NCBI GenBank assembly: GCA_030673995.1
Contig: DAOUYU010000041.1
Span: 1 to 11,494 of the forward strand
DNA from: Candidatus Aminicenantota bacterium
GTDB taxonomy: Bacteria; Acidobacteriota; Aminicenantia; Aminicenantales; Aminicenantaceae
Direction of reading: 5' to 3'
Length of the DNA: 11,494 bases
Part shown: positions 1-7,650 of the stretch, one piece after another
How positions within the stretch are numbered: the first letter of the stretch is position 1
Layout of the letters: each line of letters opens with the position of its first letter
Made by a program: the position numbers and the translations under genes
Notes under the pieces: model-generated
The model's input: the letters and a program-made list of their open reading frames with translations, nothing else
The model's database searches: none
What the model was told of the DNA's origin: nothing

Positions 1-607
1 GTTCGGTTAAAGATTCGTCAAAAACGCCGATGAGTTGGCATCTGGCACCAGCCGGATTGGTTAGTGGGCCAAGAACATTAAAAATAGTTCTCACTCCTAT
101 TTCTCTCCTCGGTCCGATAGCGAATTTCATGGCTTTATGAAGGAACGGTGCGTAGAGAAAACCGATACCACTCTCATCGATACAGTTCGCTATTTTTTCT
201 GGTGGAATTTCAATATTAATCCCCAGTTCTAATAGTAGATCAGCACTCCCACATTTACTTGAAACAGATCTATTTCCGTGTTTGGCAACTCGACATCCAG
301 CTCCTGCTGCAACAAAAGCACTCAGTGTGGATATGTTAAATGTGCTGATTTGGTCGCCTCCTGTTCCACAGGTATCCACAAGGGACCTTGCACGGCATGA
401 AATTTTGACCGCCTTCTCTCTCATAGCCCTGACAAAACCTGTGATCTCATCGGTTGTTTCCCCTTTTAATCTAAGTGATACCAGAAAGGCAGAAATCTGT
501 GCATCTGTCGTCTTACCACTCATAATATCTGTTGCCACGTTAAAGGATTGTTCTTGTGTAAGATTGTTAAACTCTACAAGATTTTGTATGGTCTCTCTAA
601 TGTTCAT
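1..607 (-). CDS. trpD: Anthranilate phosphoribosyltransferase, N-terminal 202 residues (cut by window edge)
   Basis: This gene transfers phosphoribosyl from PRPP to anthranilate, the second step of the tryptophan branch. Reading the minus strand from the ATG at 605-607 gives family-specific motifs: CGTGGD at residues 80-85 (PRPP/diphosphate loop), KHGNRSVSSKCGSADLL from residue 109, and GPRREIGVRTIFNVLGPLTNP from about 166. The N-terminal helical domain (residues 1-70) is complete; the reading frame stays open to base 1, so roughly the last 130-140 residues lie outside the window. A Shine-Dalgarno AGGAAG sits 6 bases before the ATG. The gene starts 27 bases after the tyrA stop, in the same direction and with no visible terminator or leader of its own, so it is probably the ninth gene of the aro operon. 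It places at least one Trp-branch gene under the aro promoter, while trpB2 has a separate one. Confidence 0.95.
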   Translation of the reverse strand, partial: MNIRETIQNLVEFNNLTQEQSFNVATDIMSGKTTDAQISAFLVSLRLKGETTDEITGFVRAMREKAVKISCRARSLVDTCGTGGDQISTFNISTLSAFVAAGAGCRVAKHGNRSVSSKCGSADLLLELGINIEIPPEKIANCIDESGIGFLYAPFLHKAMKFAIGPRREIGVRTIFNVLGPLTNPAGARCQLIGVFDESLTE

Positions 608-634
608 ATTTATCTTCCTTTCTATTTCTCTCAT

Positions 635-1408
635 TTATTGAATATTTTTTCGTAAACGGTTAAAAAATTTTTGGGCTTCTTCCATATCCTTTCCTTTTAT
701 GATGTGCTTTAGAAACTCGAGCTTGCTTGTTACCTTCTCAAGCTGGGAAAGAGAGAAGCGATTAAAAAGAATTGACGCCAGAAGATAATCATCTTCGGAG
801 AGCAGCCCCTTTGCGATTTTCCAGTGCTTTTTAAAAGTGCTTCCGGGTACAGCAGAGATATTCATGCAAGCAGCAAAAACCATTGTCGAAACAAACGGAA
901 GCGTCAATGAATAGGCAATTATCTGATCGTGCTCATCAAATGTGTACTCAAACAGATTTAATTTCAGGCCATTGAAAAAGTCCTTGAAAAATTGAGCTCC
1001 TTCTTGACAGGACTCTTTTATAATAATAACGTTTTCCTGATTCAAATGTTTGATGTTGGCAAAAGTAGGCCCGAACATGGGGTGGACTGAGGCAAAACGA
1101 AAATCATTTTTCCTGTAATAAGAAGGAATATCTCCTTTGACAGAAGCCACGTCTGAAAGGATACAGTTCCTGGGTAGGAAATTAGAGGCTTTCTCGAATG
1201 CTTCAACCGTGTTTTGCAAACTCACCGCATTAATTAAAAATTCAGGTTTAAAACGGCGGAGATCAGGGTATCCGGTGAGGATATAAGCCACGTTTATCTT
1301 TTCCAAACGAGAGCGGTTTAGATCATAAACACAGATTTCATGATCCCGGGAAAGCTCCTTTATTAACCAGGAACCCATGTGTCCTGCTCCTAAAACTGCG
1401 ATTCTCAT
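635..1408 (-). CDS. tyrA: Prephenate dehydrogenase (TyrA, dehydrogenase domain only)
   Basis: The enzyme oxidatively decarboxylates prephenate to 4-hydroxyphenylpyruvate, the tyrosine precursor. The 257-residue protein opens with a Rossmann fold: GAGHMG at residues 8-13, and Asp29 at the end of strand beta-2, which suggests NAD rather than NADP. SVHPMFGPT (residues 107-115) carries the catalytic His109 and matches the HPMFGP signature of the E. coli-type dehydrogenase domain; EHDQ at 159-162 is also typical of that group. The protein is short, with no fused chorismate mutase and no C-terminal ACT domain, so no built-in tyrosine-binding module is visible. The ATG overlaps the pheA stop (ATGA, 1405-1408), and its Shine-Dalgarno GGAGGTG lies inside the last pheA codons, indicating translational coupling. 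Family assignment is firm; cofactor preference is inferred. Confidence 0.93.
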   Translation of the reverse strand: MRIAVLGAGHMGSWLIKELSRDHEICVYDLNRSRLEKINVAYILTGYPDLRRFKPEFLINAVSLQNTVEAFEKASNFLPRNCILSDVASVKGDIPSYYRKNDFRFASVHPMFGPTFANIKHLNQENVIIIKESCQEGAQFFKDFFNGLKLNLFEYTFDEHDQIIAYSLTLPFVSTMVFAACMNISAVPGSTFKKHWKIAKGLLSEDDYLLASILFNRFSLSQLEKVTSKLEFLKHIIKGKDMEEAQKFFNRLRKNIQ

Positions 1409-2469
1409 GAGTACACCTCCTCATAACATCCAAGATATTTGAACATTTTTGTCTTCCTTTTCACTTTTTCAAGGATAGCCTTAATGCTTTCCTGACCATT
1501 CTCATTCTGAAAATCAAGAAAGAAAACATAATTTCCGGGATAATCCCTGTGCGGAAAGGATTCGATTCTCGTCAGGTTGACGTTGGCTTCAGTAAATATC
1601 TTAAGTACTTCATATAGACTGCCGGCTCTATGCGGAGTGGAAAATATGATTGAACACTTATTGGACTCTGCGTGTCTTTCTCTCTTCCCTAGCAACAGAA
1701 ACCGTGTGAAGTTTGTGGGATTATCTTCGATGTTTTCCTTTATGACATCGAGATTGTAAAGCTGAGCCGCAAGCCTGCTGGCAATTACCGCAGTCATCTT
1801 AAGCCTTTCTTTGGAAAGCATCCTTGCAGCTCCTGCTGTATCATAAAAAGCTCTGCCTTCCATCTGATGACGGATTAAAAAATCCCGGCATTGTGATAAA
1901 GCTTGAGGGTGCGAATAAACAGTTCTGATCTCCCTGTAATTGGATTCAGGGAGTAAAAGTAGGCAGTGGCTAATCTGTAATCTGACGGCCCCGATGACTT
2001 TTAATTCTGTTTTAATTAAAAGCTCGTTTGCTTGAGTTATTGCTCCTCCAAGTGAGTTTTCAACAGGAACTATTCCTAAATCAAAATAATCCCTTTCCAC
2101 TCCCTCAAAAACATCTATAAAATTGTTACATGGGATAGTAGTCAGATTCATATCAAAAACTCTGGCTGCCATCTCTCCGAAAGCGCCGTGCTCTCCTTGA
2201 AAGCCTATGAGTTTAGTCTTTTTTTTCTGAAGCTTTCGACTCTCGGCAATAATTTCCTTAAAAAGCTTCTCCACAAAATCACTCTGAACGAGGTTAAGGA
2301 TTCCCGAATAGTTTTTTAATTGCTTCATCAACTGGTCTTCTCTTTTTTTATCGTAGATTTCTCCTTTGAACTTTTTTGACCTTAGAGCCAATTCAATTCT
2401 TTCATTTAAGATTTTTAAGATTTCATAATCAATTTGATCAATCCTTTCACGAATTTTTTCCAGATTCAT
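1405..2469 (-). CDS. pheA: Bifunctional chorismate mutase / prephenate dehydratase (P-protein)
   Basis: The 354-residue protein converts chorismate to prephenate and then to phenylpyruvate. Residues 1-85 are an AroQ-type chorismate mutase; residues equivalent to the E. coli catalytic set are present (Arg7, Arg24, Lys35, Asp40, Arg43, Glu44). Residues about 87-265 are the dehydratase domain: GFQGEHGAFGE, VPVENSLGG (135-142), YSHPQALSQC (185-194), DTAGAA (210-215) and the catalytic TRF motif at 255-257. Residues about 272-350 form an ACT domain with GSLYEVL near 283-289. The usual Phe-binding ESRP motif reads ESFP at 303-306, so feedback sensitivity is uncertain. The start lies 4 bases after the aroC stop, with a GGAG Shine-Dalgarno in the last aroC codons. 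Domain order and length are normal for P-proteins. Confidence 0.96.
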   Translation of the reverse strand: MNLEKIRERIDQIDYEILKILNERIELALRSKKFKGEIYDKKREDQLMKQLKNYSGILNLVQSDFVEKLFKEIIAESRKLQKKKTKLIGFQGEHGAFGEMAARVFDMNLTTIPCNNFIDVFEGVERDYFDLGIVPVENSLGGAITQANELLIKTELKVIGAVRLQISHCLLLLPESNYREIRTVYSHPQALSQCRDFLIRHQMEGRAFYDTAGAARMLSKERLKMTAVIASRLAAQLYNLDVIKENIEDNPTNFTRFLLLGKRERHAESNKCSIIFSTPHRAGSLYEVLKIFTEANVNLTRIESFPHRDYPGNYVFFLDFQNENGQESIKAILEKVKRKTKMFKYLGCYEEVYS

Positions 2470-2473
2470 TTTT

Positions 2474-3466
2474 TTACTCCATTACTCTCGGAATTTTTTG
2501 TTCGATTAACATAAAATCTGCAAGGACGATGGCTGTTACAGCCTCCACAATAACCGGCGTTCGCAGAGCAATGCAGGTATCATGCCTGCCTTTTACAGAC
2601 AATATAGCTTCTTCGCCTGTTTGAAGATTGATTGTCTGCTGGGGCTTATTGATACTGGAAGGAGGCTTCACTGCTATCCTGAACAGCAGCTCATTTCCAT
2701 TCGTGATTCCACCGTTGATACCCCCGGAATGATTGGTTGCTGTTTTACCTTCAGTGTCTATGATTCTGTCGTTGCATTCACTTCCTCTCATCTTGCTGCA
2801 GGAAAAGCCCGATCCGAATTCGATCCCCTTTACACCGGGGATAGAAAATACAAGGTGGCTAATTTGCGACTCTACTGAGTCAAAAAACGGTTCTCCAAGC
2901 CCAACAGGAAGATGTTTTGCCCTGCACTCGATAATCCCTCCTATCGAGTCTTTCTCTCGAATTGCAGCCTGGACAGCTCTTTCAATCTGTGTCGTTCCTC
3001 CTGCCTGCAGTAAAGACGCCTCAATCTCGACAGGAGCCAAAATTTTTTTAGCAACAACTCCGGCGCAAACCAACGCTGCCGTCAACCTCCCTGAAAACTG
3101 ACCTCCTCCTCTTGTATCATTGTATCCTCCATATTTTTTACTGGCGGCAAAATCTGCATGTCCTGGCCGAGGAATTTTCCTGAATGGTAAGTAATCTTCA
3201 AAACGAGTGTCTTTGTTTTTTATGGTGATCAACAAAGGTGCTCCAGTAGTTTTTTGTTTCCAAAGGCCGCTTTGAATCAAAGGTTCATCAGTTTCCCTTC
3301 TTTGGGTTGTACCTTTCAATCGAGGTTGGCGGCGCTTGATGTCGAGAATAAAATCTTTTTTTGAGAGCGTTAGACCAGCCGGACATCCGTCGATCACTAC
3401 CCCTACACATTCCCCATGTGATTCTCCGAAGAGCATTATTCGAAACATTCTTCCAAACTGATTCAT
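2474..3466 (-). CDS. aroC: Chorismate synthase
   Basis: The enzyme performs the last shared step, trans-1,4 elimination of phosphate from EPSP to give chorismate, using reduced FMN. The 330-residue protein carries FGESHG at 13-18 with conserved His17, RRQPR at 45-49, RPGHAD with His103, KYGGYNDTRGGGQFSGR (111-127), and a C-terminal block containing GRHDTCIALRTPVIVEA. It is somewhat shorter than the 350-390 residues of many homologues; the conserved blocks are all present, so this looks like a compact family variant rather than a truncation. The ATG overlaps the aroA stop in an ATGA junction (3463-3466), with a strong GGAGGTG Shine-Dalgarno 8 bases upstream inside aroA. No flavin reductase partner is visible, so it presumably uses reduced flavin from elsewhere. 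Confidence 0.96.
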   Translation of the reverse strand: MNQFGRMFRIMLFGESHGECVGVVIDGCPAGLTLSKKDFILDIKRRQPRLKGTTQRRETDEPLIQSGLWKQKTTGAPLLITIKNKDTRFEDYLPFRKIPRPGHADFAASKKYGGYNDTRGGGQFSGRLTAALVCAGVVAKKILAPVEIEASLLQAGGTTQIERAVQAAIREKDSIGGIIECRAKHLPVGLGEPFFDSVESQISHLVFSIPGVKGIEFGSGFSCSKMRGSECNDRIIDTEGKTATNHSGGINGGITNGNELLFRIAVKPPSSINKPQQTINLQTGEEAILSVKGRHDTCIALRTPVIVEAVTAIVLADFMLIEQKIPRVME

Positions 3467-4710
3467 TGTACTTCACCTCCAATGCTTTTTAGGTCTTCAA
3501 AAAAAGCCGGGTAGGATTTTGCCACACATCTCCAGCCGCGTAGTGCAGTTCCTCTGGTTGAAGCCATTCCGGCGACAGCTCCAGCCATTGCTATACGATG
3601 ATCCCCATGAGCATTGATGATTCCTCCTTCGAGATATGGACCTTCAATCTCCATGCTGTCTCCCTGAACAGATATTCTTGAACCGAGGCGAGTAAATTCA
3701 GAAAAAAGAACGTTAGCCCGGTTGCTTTCCTTATGTTTCAGTCGATTAACTCCAAATATCAGGCTTCGTCCAGTGCATTTGGATGCAAGTACAACAATCG
3801 GAGGAAAAAGGTCAGGACAGTCAGTAGCATCAAATTCAAAAGCTTTAAGATCACCCTGTTCAACATTGATCTTGTCCTCGGTAACATTGATATGGGCTCC
3901 AGCCATCTCCAGCACATCGCAAATCCTTTTATCCGCTTGCGACGAATTTCTGAGTAGTCTTTTGACTGTAACACTCCCGCATAAGGCTCCTCCAACAAGA
4001 AGAAAGGAGGCTGCAGACCAGTCGCCTTCGACGCAGTATGACTTATTCTTATAAATCTGATTGCCCTTGATGAAGAATTTATTGAAATCTTCGGATAAAG
4101 AAATGTCGATTTGAAAATGTTTCAGGAGATCAACTGTCATGGATACATAGGGTTTGCTTTTAAGATTGCGAACCGTTAGTTCTGAATCAACACCGCAAAC
4201 AGGCAAGGCCATGAGAAGCCCGGTAAGAAATTGCGAACTTATGGAGCCGTCAATCTCCGTTTTTCCGCCTCTAATAGGGCCTTTGACTATCATGGGTGGA
4301 AAGCCACATGTAGAAGAACAAAAAGCACCTAAACTACGAAGTGGCTTCTCCATCATGCCCACAGGCCTGTGTTTCAGAGATCCATCTGCTACTAATGTAA
4401 TCTCTTCATCAAATAATGCCGCAATAGGCGCAAACATACGGATACAAAGCCCGGATTCATGACAGTTCAACCTGTTATTTTTTAATCCTCTACATTTTTG
4501 TACCGATACAGCCTGCTTAGATCTCTCGACCTGGGCTCCCAGGTTATCAACCACATTGAGAGCTGCAATCGCATCATCACAAAAAGAAGGGAAGAGGATT
4601 TGTGTTTTACCTTTACTGAGAAAAGAAGCTCCGACAGCGCGTATCATCATGCTTTTGGATGATGGAGCTGAAACAGTTCCTTTAATTTTTGAAGGCTTGA
4701 CCCATTTCAT
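3463..4710 (-). CDS. aroA: 3-phosphoshikimate 1-carboxyvinyltransferase (EPSP synthase)
   Basis: The enzyme joins shikimate 3-phosphate and PEP to form EPSP. The 415-residue protein has SAPSSKS with Lys19/Ser20 and Arg24 near the N-terminus, ESGLCIRM at 85-92 (position of the E. coli NAGTAMR PEP loop, with the Gly and Arg kept as Gly87 and Arg91), Arg115 in KHRPVGMM, SSQ at 158-160, DCPDLFPP with Asp300, LKHKESNR with Glu328, and GDHRIAMA around His371/Arg372. The PEP-loop sequence differs from the enterobacterial one but keeps the key residues. The ATG lies inside aroEK, overlapping it by 29 bases in another frame, with GGAGAG upstream; this start matches the family's usual N-terminus. Overlap with aroC is 4 bases. 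Assignment is secure. Confidence 0.96.
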   Translation of the reverse strand: MKWVKPSKIKGTVSAPSSKSMMIRAVGASFLSKGKTQILFPSFCDDAIAALNVVDNLGAQVERSKQAVSVQKCRGLKNNRLNCHESGLCIRMFAPIAALFDEEITLVADGSLKHRPVGMMEKPLRSLGAFCSSTCGFPPMIVKGPIRGGKTEIDGSISSQFLTGLLMALPVCGVDSELTVRNLKSKPYVSMTVDLLKHFQIDISLSEDFNKFFIKGNQIYKNKSYCVEGDWSAASFLLVGGALCGSVTVKRLLRNSSQADKRICDVLEMAGAHINVTEDKINVEQGDLKAFEFDATDCPDLFPPIVVLASKCTGRSLIFGVNRLKHKESNRANVLFSEFTRLGSRISVQGDSMEIEGPYLEGGIINAHGDHRIAMAGAVAGMASTRGTALRGWRCVAKSYPAFFEDLKSIGGEVQ

Positions 4711-5995
4711 TTTTTATTCTCTCCACAATATCTCCAGGTTCTCCTGATTCAGTGCTTATGACAATGTCAGAAAGTTCTGCATAAAACGGAATTCTTTCAT
4801 TCAGGGTTTTTTCGGCCCTCTTTGTAGGATTCGGATAATTTAATAGAGGTCTGGATTCGGCATGAATGCGTTTGAGGGCTGTTCTGATAGAATTCCATAG
4901 CCAAATAATATGGCAGTTATGATTCATAATTTTCCTATTTTCCGGATCAAGAACAGCCCCTCCACCTATGGAAATAACTTTTCGTCGGTAAGAAGGGATT
5001 TCTACCTTGATTACAGTCCTTTCCATTTCCCTGAAGACTTCTTCCCCTTTTTCTTGAAATATTTGATTGATTTTCCGACCCGAAAGATTCTCGATTAGGG
5101 CGTCCGTATCCACGAACTCAAATCCGGTTTTATCTGCCAATAGCCGGCCAACCGCTGTCTTCCCGGAACCCATAAAGCCTACAAGTGCTACATTAGGTTT
5201 ATCGGATATTTGGCTTTTTTGAAGTTCTGATTTTACTTTTTGCTGAACGCCTTCATTGATTTTCATGCCAGTAAAGTACTGGAACGCAGGGACTGCTTGA
5301 TAGAACAACCATTCAAGGCCGCTTATAATTCTGTGCTTCTGTGTTTTTGAATGGCCTGTTTGAAGAGGGTTTTTATAGTTGGCATCCAGAACAACCAGAT
5401 GGTTAGAGAAACCATCCTGGTCACAGACAAATAAAGGACAGGGAATACAGGAGATTAAAACATCGCTTTTGGGAATAACCTCTTTGAATAATTCGAGAGG
5501 AGAATATTCACAGCCCATCAAGGAGGCTAAATCTTTTGCTCTTTTTTTAGTCCTGTTAATGATAGTTACTTTTCGAGCGTGAGCTTTAATCAACCCGAAA
5601 ACTGCAGCTCTGGCGGCACCTCCTGCTCCCAGGACTGCAATATTCTTATTCTCTGGATTAAGGTTGTTCTTTTTAAGAGCGTTCACGGCTCCGATGGAGT
5701 CGGTGTTGTACCCAATATATTTGCCTTCCTTATTAACAACACAATTGACTGCTCCTATGCGCAAAGCGTCATCGTGAAGGTGGTCGAGGAAGGGAATGAT
5801 ATCTTCTTTAAATGGGGAAGTGATGTTTAATCCTTTTATCCTCAGAGCTTTCGTTATGCTTAGAACCTCTTCAGCAGTGGTTGCAGCAAGGCGGATATAA
5901 GAAGCATCCATATTATAAAGCCGGAAAAGGCTGTTAAAAATTTGAGGACTCATGCTGTGAAAAACTGGTCTTCCTGTAACAGCAAATAGTTTCAT
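4682..5995 (-). CDS. aroE/aroK: Fused shikimate dehydrogenase (AroE) - shikimate kinase (AroK)
   Basis: One 437-residue chain carries two consecutive pathway steps. Residues 1 to about 260 are AroE, reducing 3-dehydroshikimate to shikimate: SMSPQIFN, NITSPFKE with catalytic Lys63, GAVNCVVN, YNTD with Asp99, the nucleotide-binding GAGGAARA (123-130), INRTKKR (consistent with NADPH use), and YQAVPAF near 232-238. Residues about 266-437 are AroK, phosphorylating shikimate: Walker A GFMGSGKT (273-280), DTD at 296-298, Arg322 in FREME, GGGA at 344-347, the lid arginine in SRPLLNY (Arg382) and Arg401 in ERIPFYAE. The linker is only a few residues and no in-frame stop separates the halves. The start lies 1 base after the aroD stop, and the 3' end overlaps aroA by 29 bases. 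Both active sites appear intact. Confidence 0.95.
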   Translation of the reverse strand: MKLFAVTGRPVFHSMSPQIFNSLFRLYNMDASYIRLAATTAEEVLSITKALRIKGLNITSPFKEDIIPFLDHLHDDALRIGAVNCVVNKEGKYIGYNTDSIGAVNALKKNNLNPENKNIAVLGAGGAARAAVFGLIKAHARKVTIINRTKKRAKDLASLMGCEYSPLELFKEVIPKSDVLISCIPCPLFVCDQDGFSNHLVVLDANYKNPLQTGHSKTQKHRIISGLEWLFYQAVPAFQYFTGMKINEGVQQKVKSELQKSQISDKPNVALVGFMGSGKTAVGRLLADKTGFEFVDTDALIENLSGRKINQIFQEKGEEVFREMERTVIKVEIPSYRRKVISIGGGAVLDPENRKIMNHNCHIIWLWNSIRTALKRIHAESRPLLNYPNPTKRAEKTLNERIPFYAELSDIVISTESGEPGDIVERIKNEMGQAFKN

Positions 5996-5996
5996 T

Positions 5997-6635
5997 TCAG
6001 ATAGTTCTCAAAGTTTCGTATATTTTTTTAAGTGTTTCTCTATCCAATTGGCCTTCCGCCGTCTCTTTTCCTCTTTCTAAAGAGGCATAAGTGAAAGGAC
6101 TGCCCAGAAATGGTGAAACAATCCTGGTAATTTTTCCTAAACCTCCTATAGCTACAACAACCAGGGGTCTTCCGTCTTCTAAGAGTCCTAGAAGCCTGGC
6201 ATTGTCTTCTCTGGATGAAACCCGGCAGGCGATTTTCGCAATATCAGCTCCGGAATTAAAACACCAGCGTACAACATGTTCGAGCTCGGCCCTCTTGGGA
6301 GTCTTTTTAAAATTGTGATAGGAGATTATGGTTTTGCATCCTGACTGACGGGCTTTTTTGATAAGCGATTCTTTGAAAACATCGCTTGCTTCAAGCTCAA
6401 GATCCACAAAGGCAGCGCCTGCTGATATTGCTTCTTCTAACAAGAGTTTTCTCTTTTTGTCTTCAATGACTCCGGGACGGCACGTAGCAATAAGCCTTGG
6501 ATGTTGTGAAAAGATTTTCCGGACATCATCCACAGTAACGCTCATTTTATCAAGGCGGATTTCAGCAAAATTGAGACCCTTCAATACTTCAAGAGATTTT
6601 TTAGTTGATTTTTCCGCAATACTAACACAGATCAT
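5997..6635 (-). CDS. aroD: Type I 3-dehydroquinate dehydratase
   Basis: The enzyme dehydrates 3-dehydroquinate to 3-dehydroshikimate through a Schiff base. The 212-residue protein has the type I (class I aldolase) features: EIRLDK at 25-30, TCRP at 51-54, catalytic His107 in ISYHNFKKTP, the Schiff-base lysine Lys134 in DIAKIA, a substrate-binding Arg171 after IGGLGKIT, and EGQL near 194-197. Length is slightly below the roughly 220-250 residues usual for the family. The ATG overlaps the end of aroB by 14 bases, with GGAGGA upstream, and the stop is 1 base before aroEK. It is unrelated to type II (AroQ) dehydratases, so the call is specific. Confidence 0.95.
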   Translation of the reverse strand: MICVSIAEKSTKKSLEVLKGLNFAEIRLDKMSVTVDDVRKIFSQHPRLIATCRPGVIEDKKRKLLLEEAISAGAAFVDLELEASDVFKESLIKKARQSGCKTIISYHNFKKTPKRAELEHVVRWCFNSGADIAKIACRVSSREDNARLLGLLEDGRPLVVVAIGGLGKITRIVSPFLGSPFTYASLERGKETAEGQLDRETLKKIYETLRTI

Positions 6636-7650
6636 TTATGTATTCCTCCAATTCTTTGTAAGAGATTTCTGTTATTTTAGACTTACCGATTTCCTCAAGG
6701 AGAACAAAATGAATTGAGTCTCCCTTGCGTTTTTTATCATTTTTAACGACCTCCATTAACTTAGAAACATATTTCGGAATTCGGGTGGGTAAGCCTAAAT
6801 TATGAAGCAGTGTTTCAATCCGGCTTGCATCGTTTTCAGATAACATACCTCTTGCGACGGATATCCTTGAAGCTAAAACCATTCCGATGCTGACAGATTT
6901 TCCATGCGGTATTCGGTAGAGCTTTTCAATAGCATGTCCAAAAGTATGACCGAAATTGAGCTTCCGCCTTTCTCCTCCTTCCTTCTCATCGATCTCAACG
7001 ATCCGGGATTTAATCCGGATTGAATCAATAATGATCTTCCTGACTGTTTCTCTTTTCAATAAAAGGAGATCTCGCCAATTTTTTTCTATAAAATCAAACA
7101 TAGGAAAACTTCCTATTAAGGAATATTTCACAATTTCAGACATTCCGTTAATACGCTCCCTTTTAGGAAGGGTTTTAAGAACTTCTAAATCCATAAACAC
7201 GAATTCTGGTTGAGTGAAAGTACCTACAATATTCTTGAATCCATTGAGGTTAACACCGTTCTTTCCGCCGATGCTAGCATCAGCCTGTGCCAGGAGCGTC
7301 GTTGGAACAAAGCCAAAGCGTATTCCCCGCATAAAAGTTGAGGCGGCAAATCCAGTTATATCACAGACTATCCCCCCTCCGACTCCTATTACAAAAGACG
7401 AACGGTCCAGCCCAAGCTTTAAAAACTCTTGATAAATCTTTTTGGCGGTGTTTAAGGTTTTCTCCCGCTCTCCTGACCCAATTGTAATAATCGGGTAACC
7501 TGATAAAAGATTTCCGTAAAACCTTAAAACATTTTCATCTGTGATAATGACATTTTTCCCATCACCTAAGTAATTGGCAAAATTTCTTAACGGCTCATCC
7601 AGAATAATCTGACATCCTTTGATGAAATAGACTTGTTTTTGAGGCTTCAA
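6622..7650 (-). CDS. aroB: 3-dehydroquinate synthase
   Basis: The enzyme cyclises DAHP to 3-dehydroquinate using NAD and a divalent metal. The 342-residue protein has GVGGGIVCDITGF (89-101, NAD/glycine-rich block), TFMRGIRFGFVPTTLLAQADASIGGK (starting near 105), and the metal ligands Glu172 (GMSEIVKY), His235 (NFGHTFGH) and His249 (PHGKSVSIGM). The reading frame appears to begin with TTG at 7648-7650, overlapping the aroF stop (TTGA), with GGAG of the last aroF codons as Shine-Dalgarno about 9 bases away. No alternative ATG exists before the conserved N-terminal strand, so the TTG start is likely real. The 3' end overlaps aroD by 14 bases. A near-complete family length argues against truncation. 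Confidence 0.95.
   Translation of the reverse strand: MKPQKQVYFIKGCQIILDEPLRNFANYLGDGKNVIITDENVLRFYGNLLSGYPIITIGSGEREKTLNTAKKIYQEFLKLGLDRSSFVIGVGGGIVCDITGFAASTFMRGIRFGFVPTTLLAQADASIGGKNGVNLNGFKNIVGTFTQPEFVFMDLEVLKTLPKRERINGMSEIVKYSLIGSFPMFDFIEKNWRDLLLLKRETVRKIIIDSIRIKSRIVEIDEKEGGERRKLNFGHTFGHAIEKLYRIPHGKSVSIGMVLASRISVARGMLSENDASRIETLLHNLGLPTRIPKYVSKLMEVVKNDKKRKGDSIHFVLLEEIGKSKITEISYKELEEYINDLC

Noticed and set aside
282..641. 119-residue plus-strand frame
   Set aside because: It lies antisense to trpD, whose family motifs are unmistakable on the other strand; the plus-strand protein has no recognisable motif.
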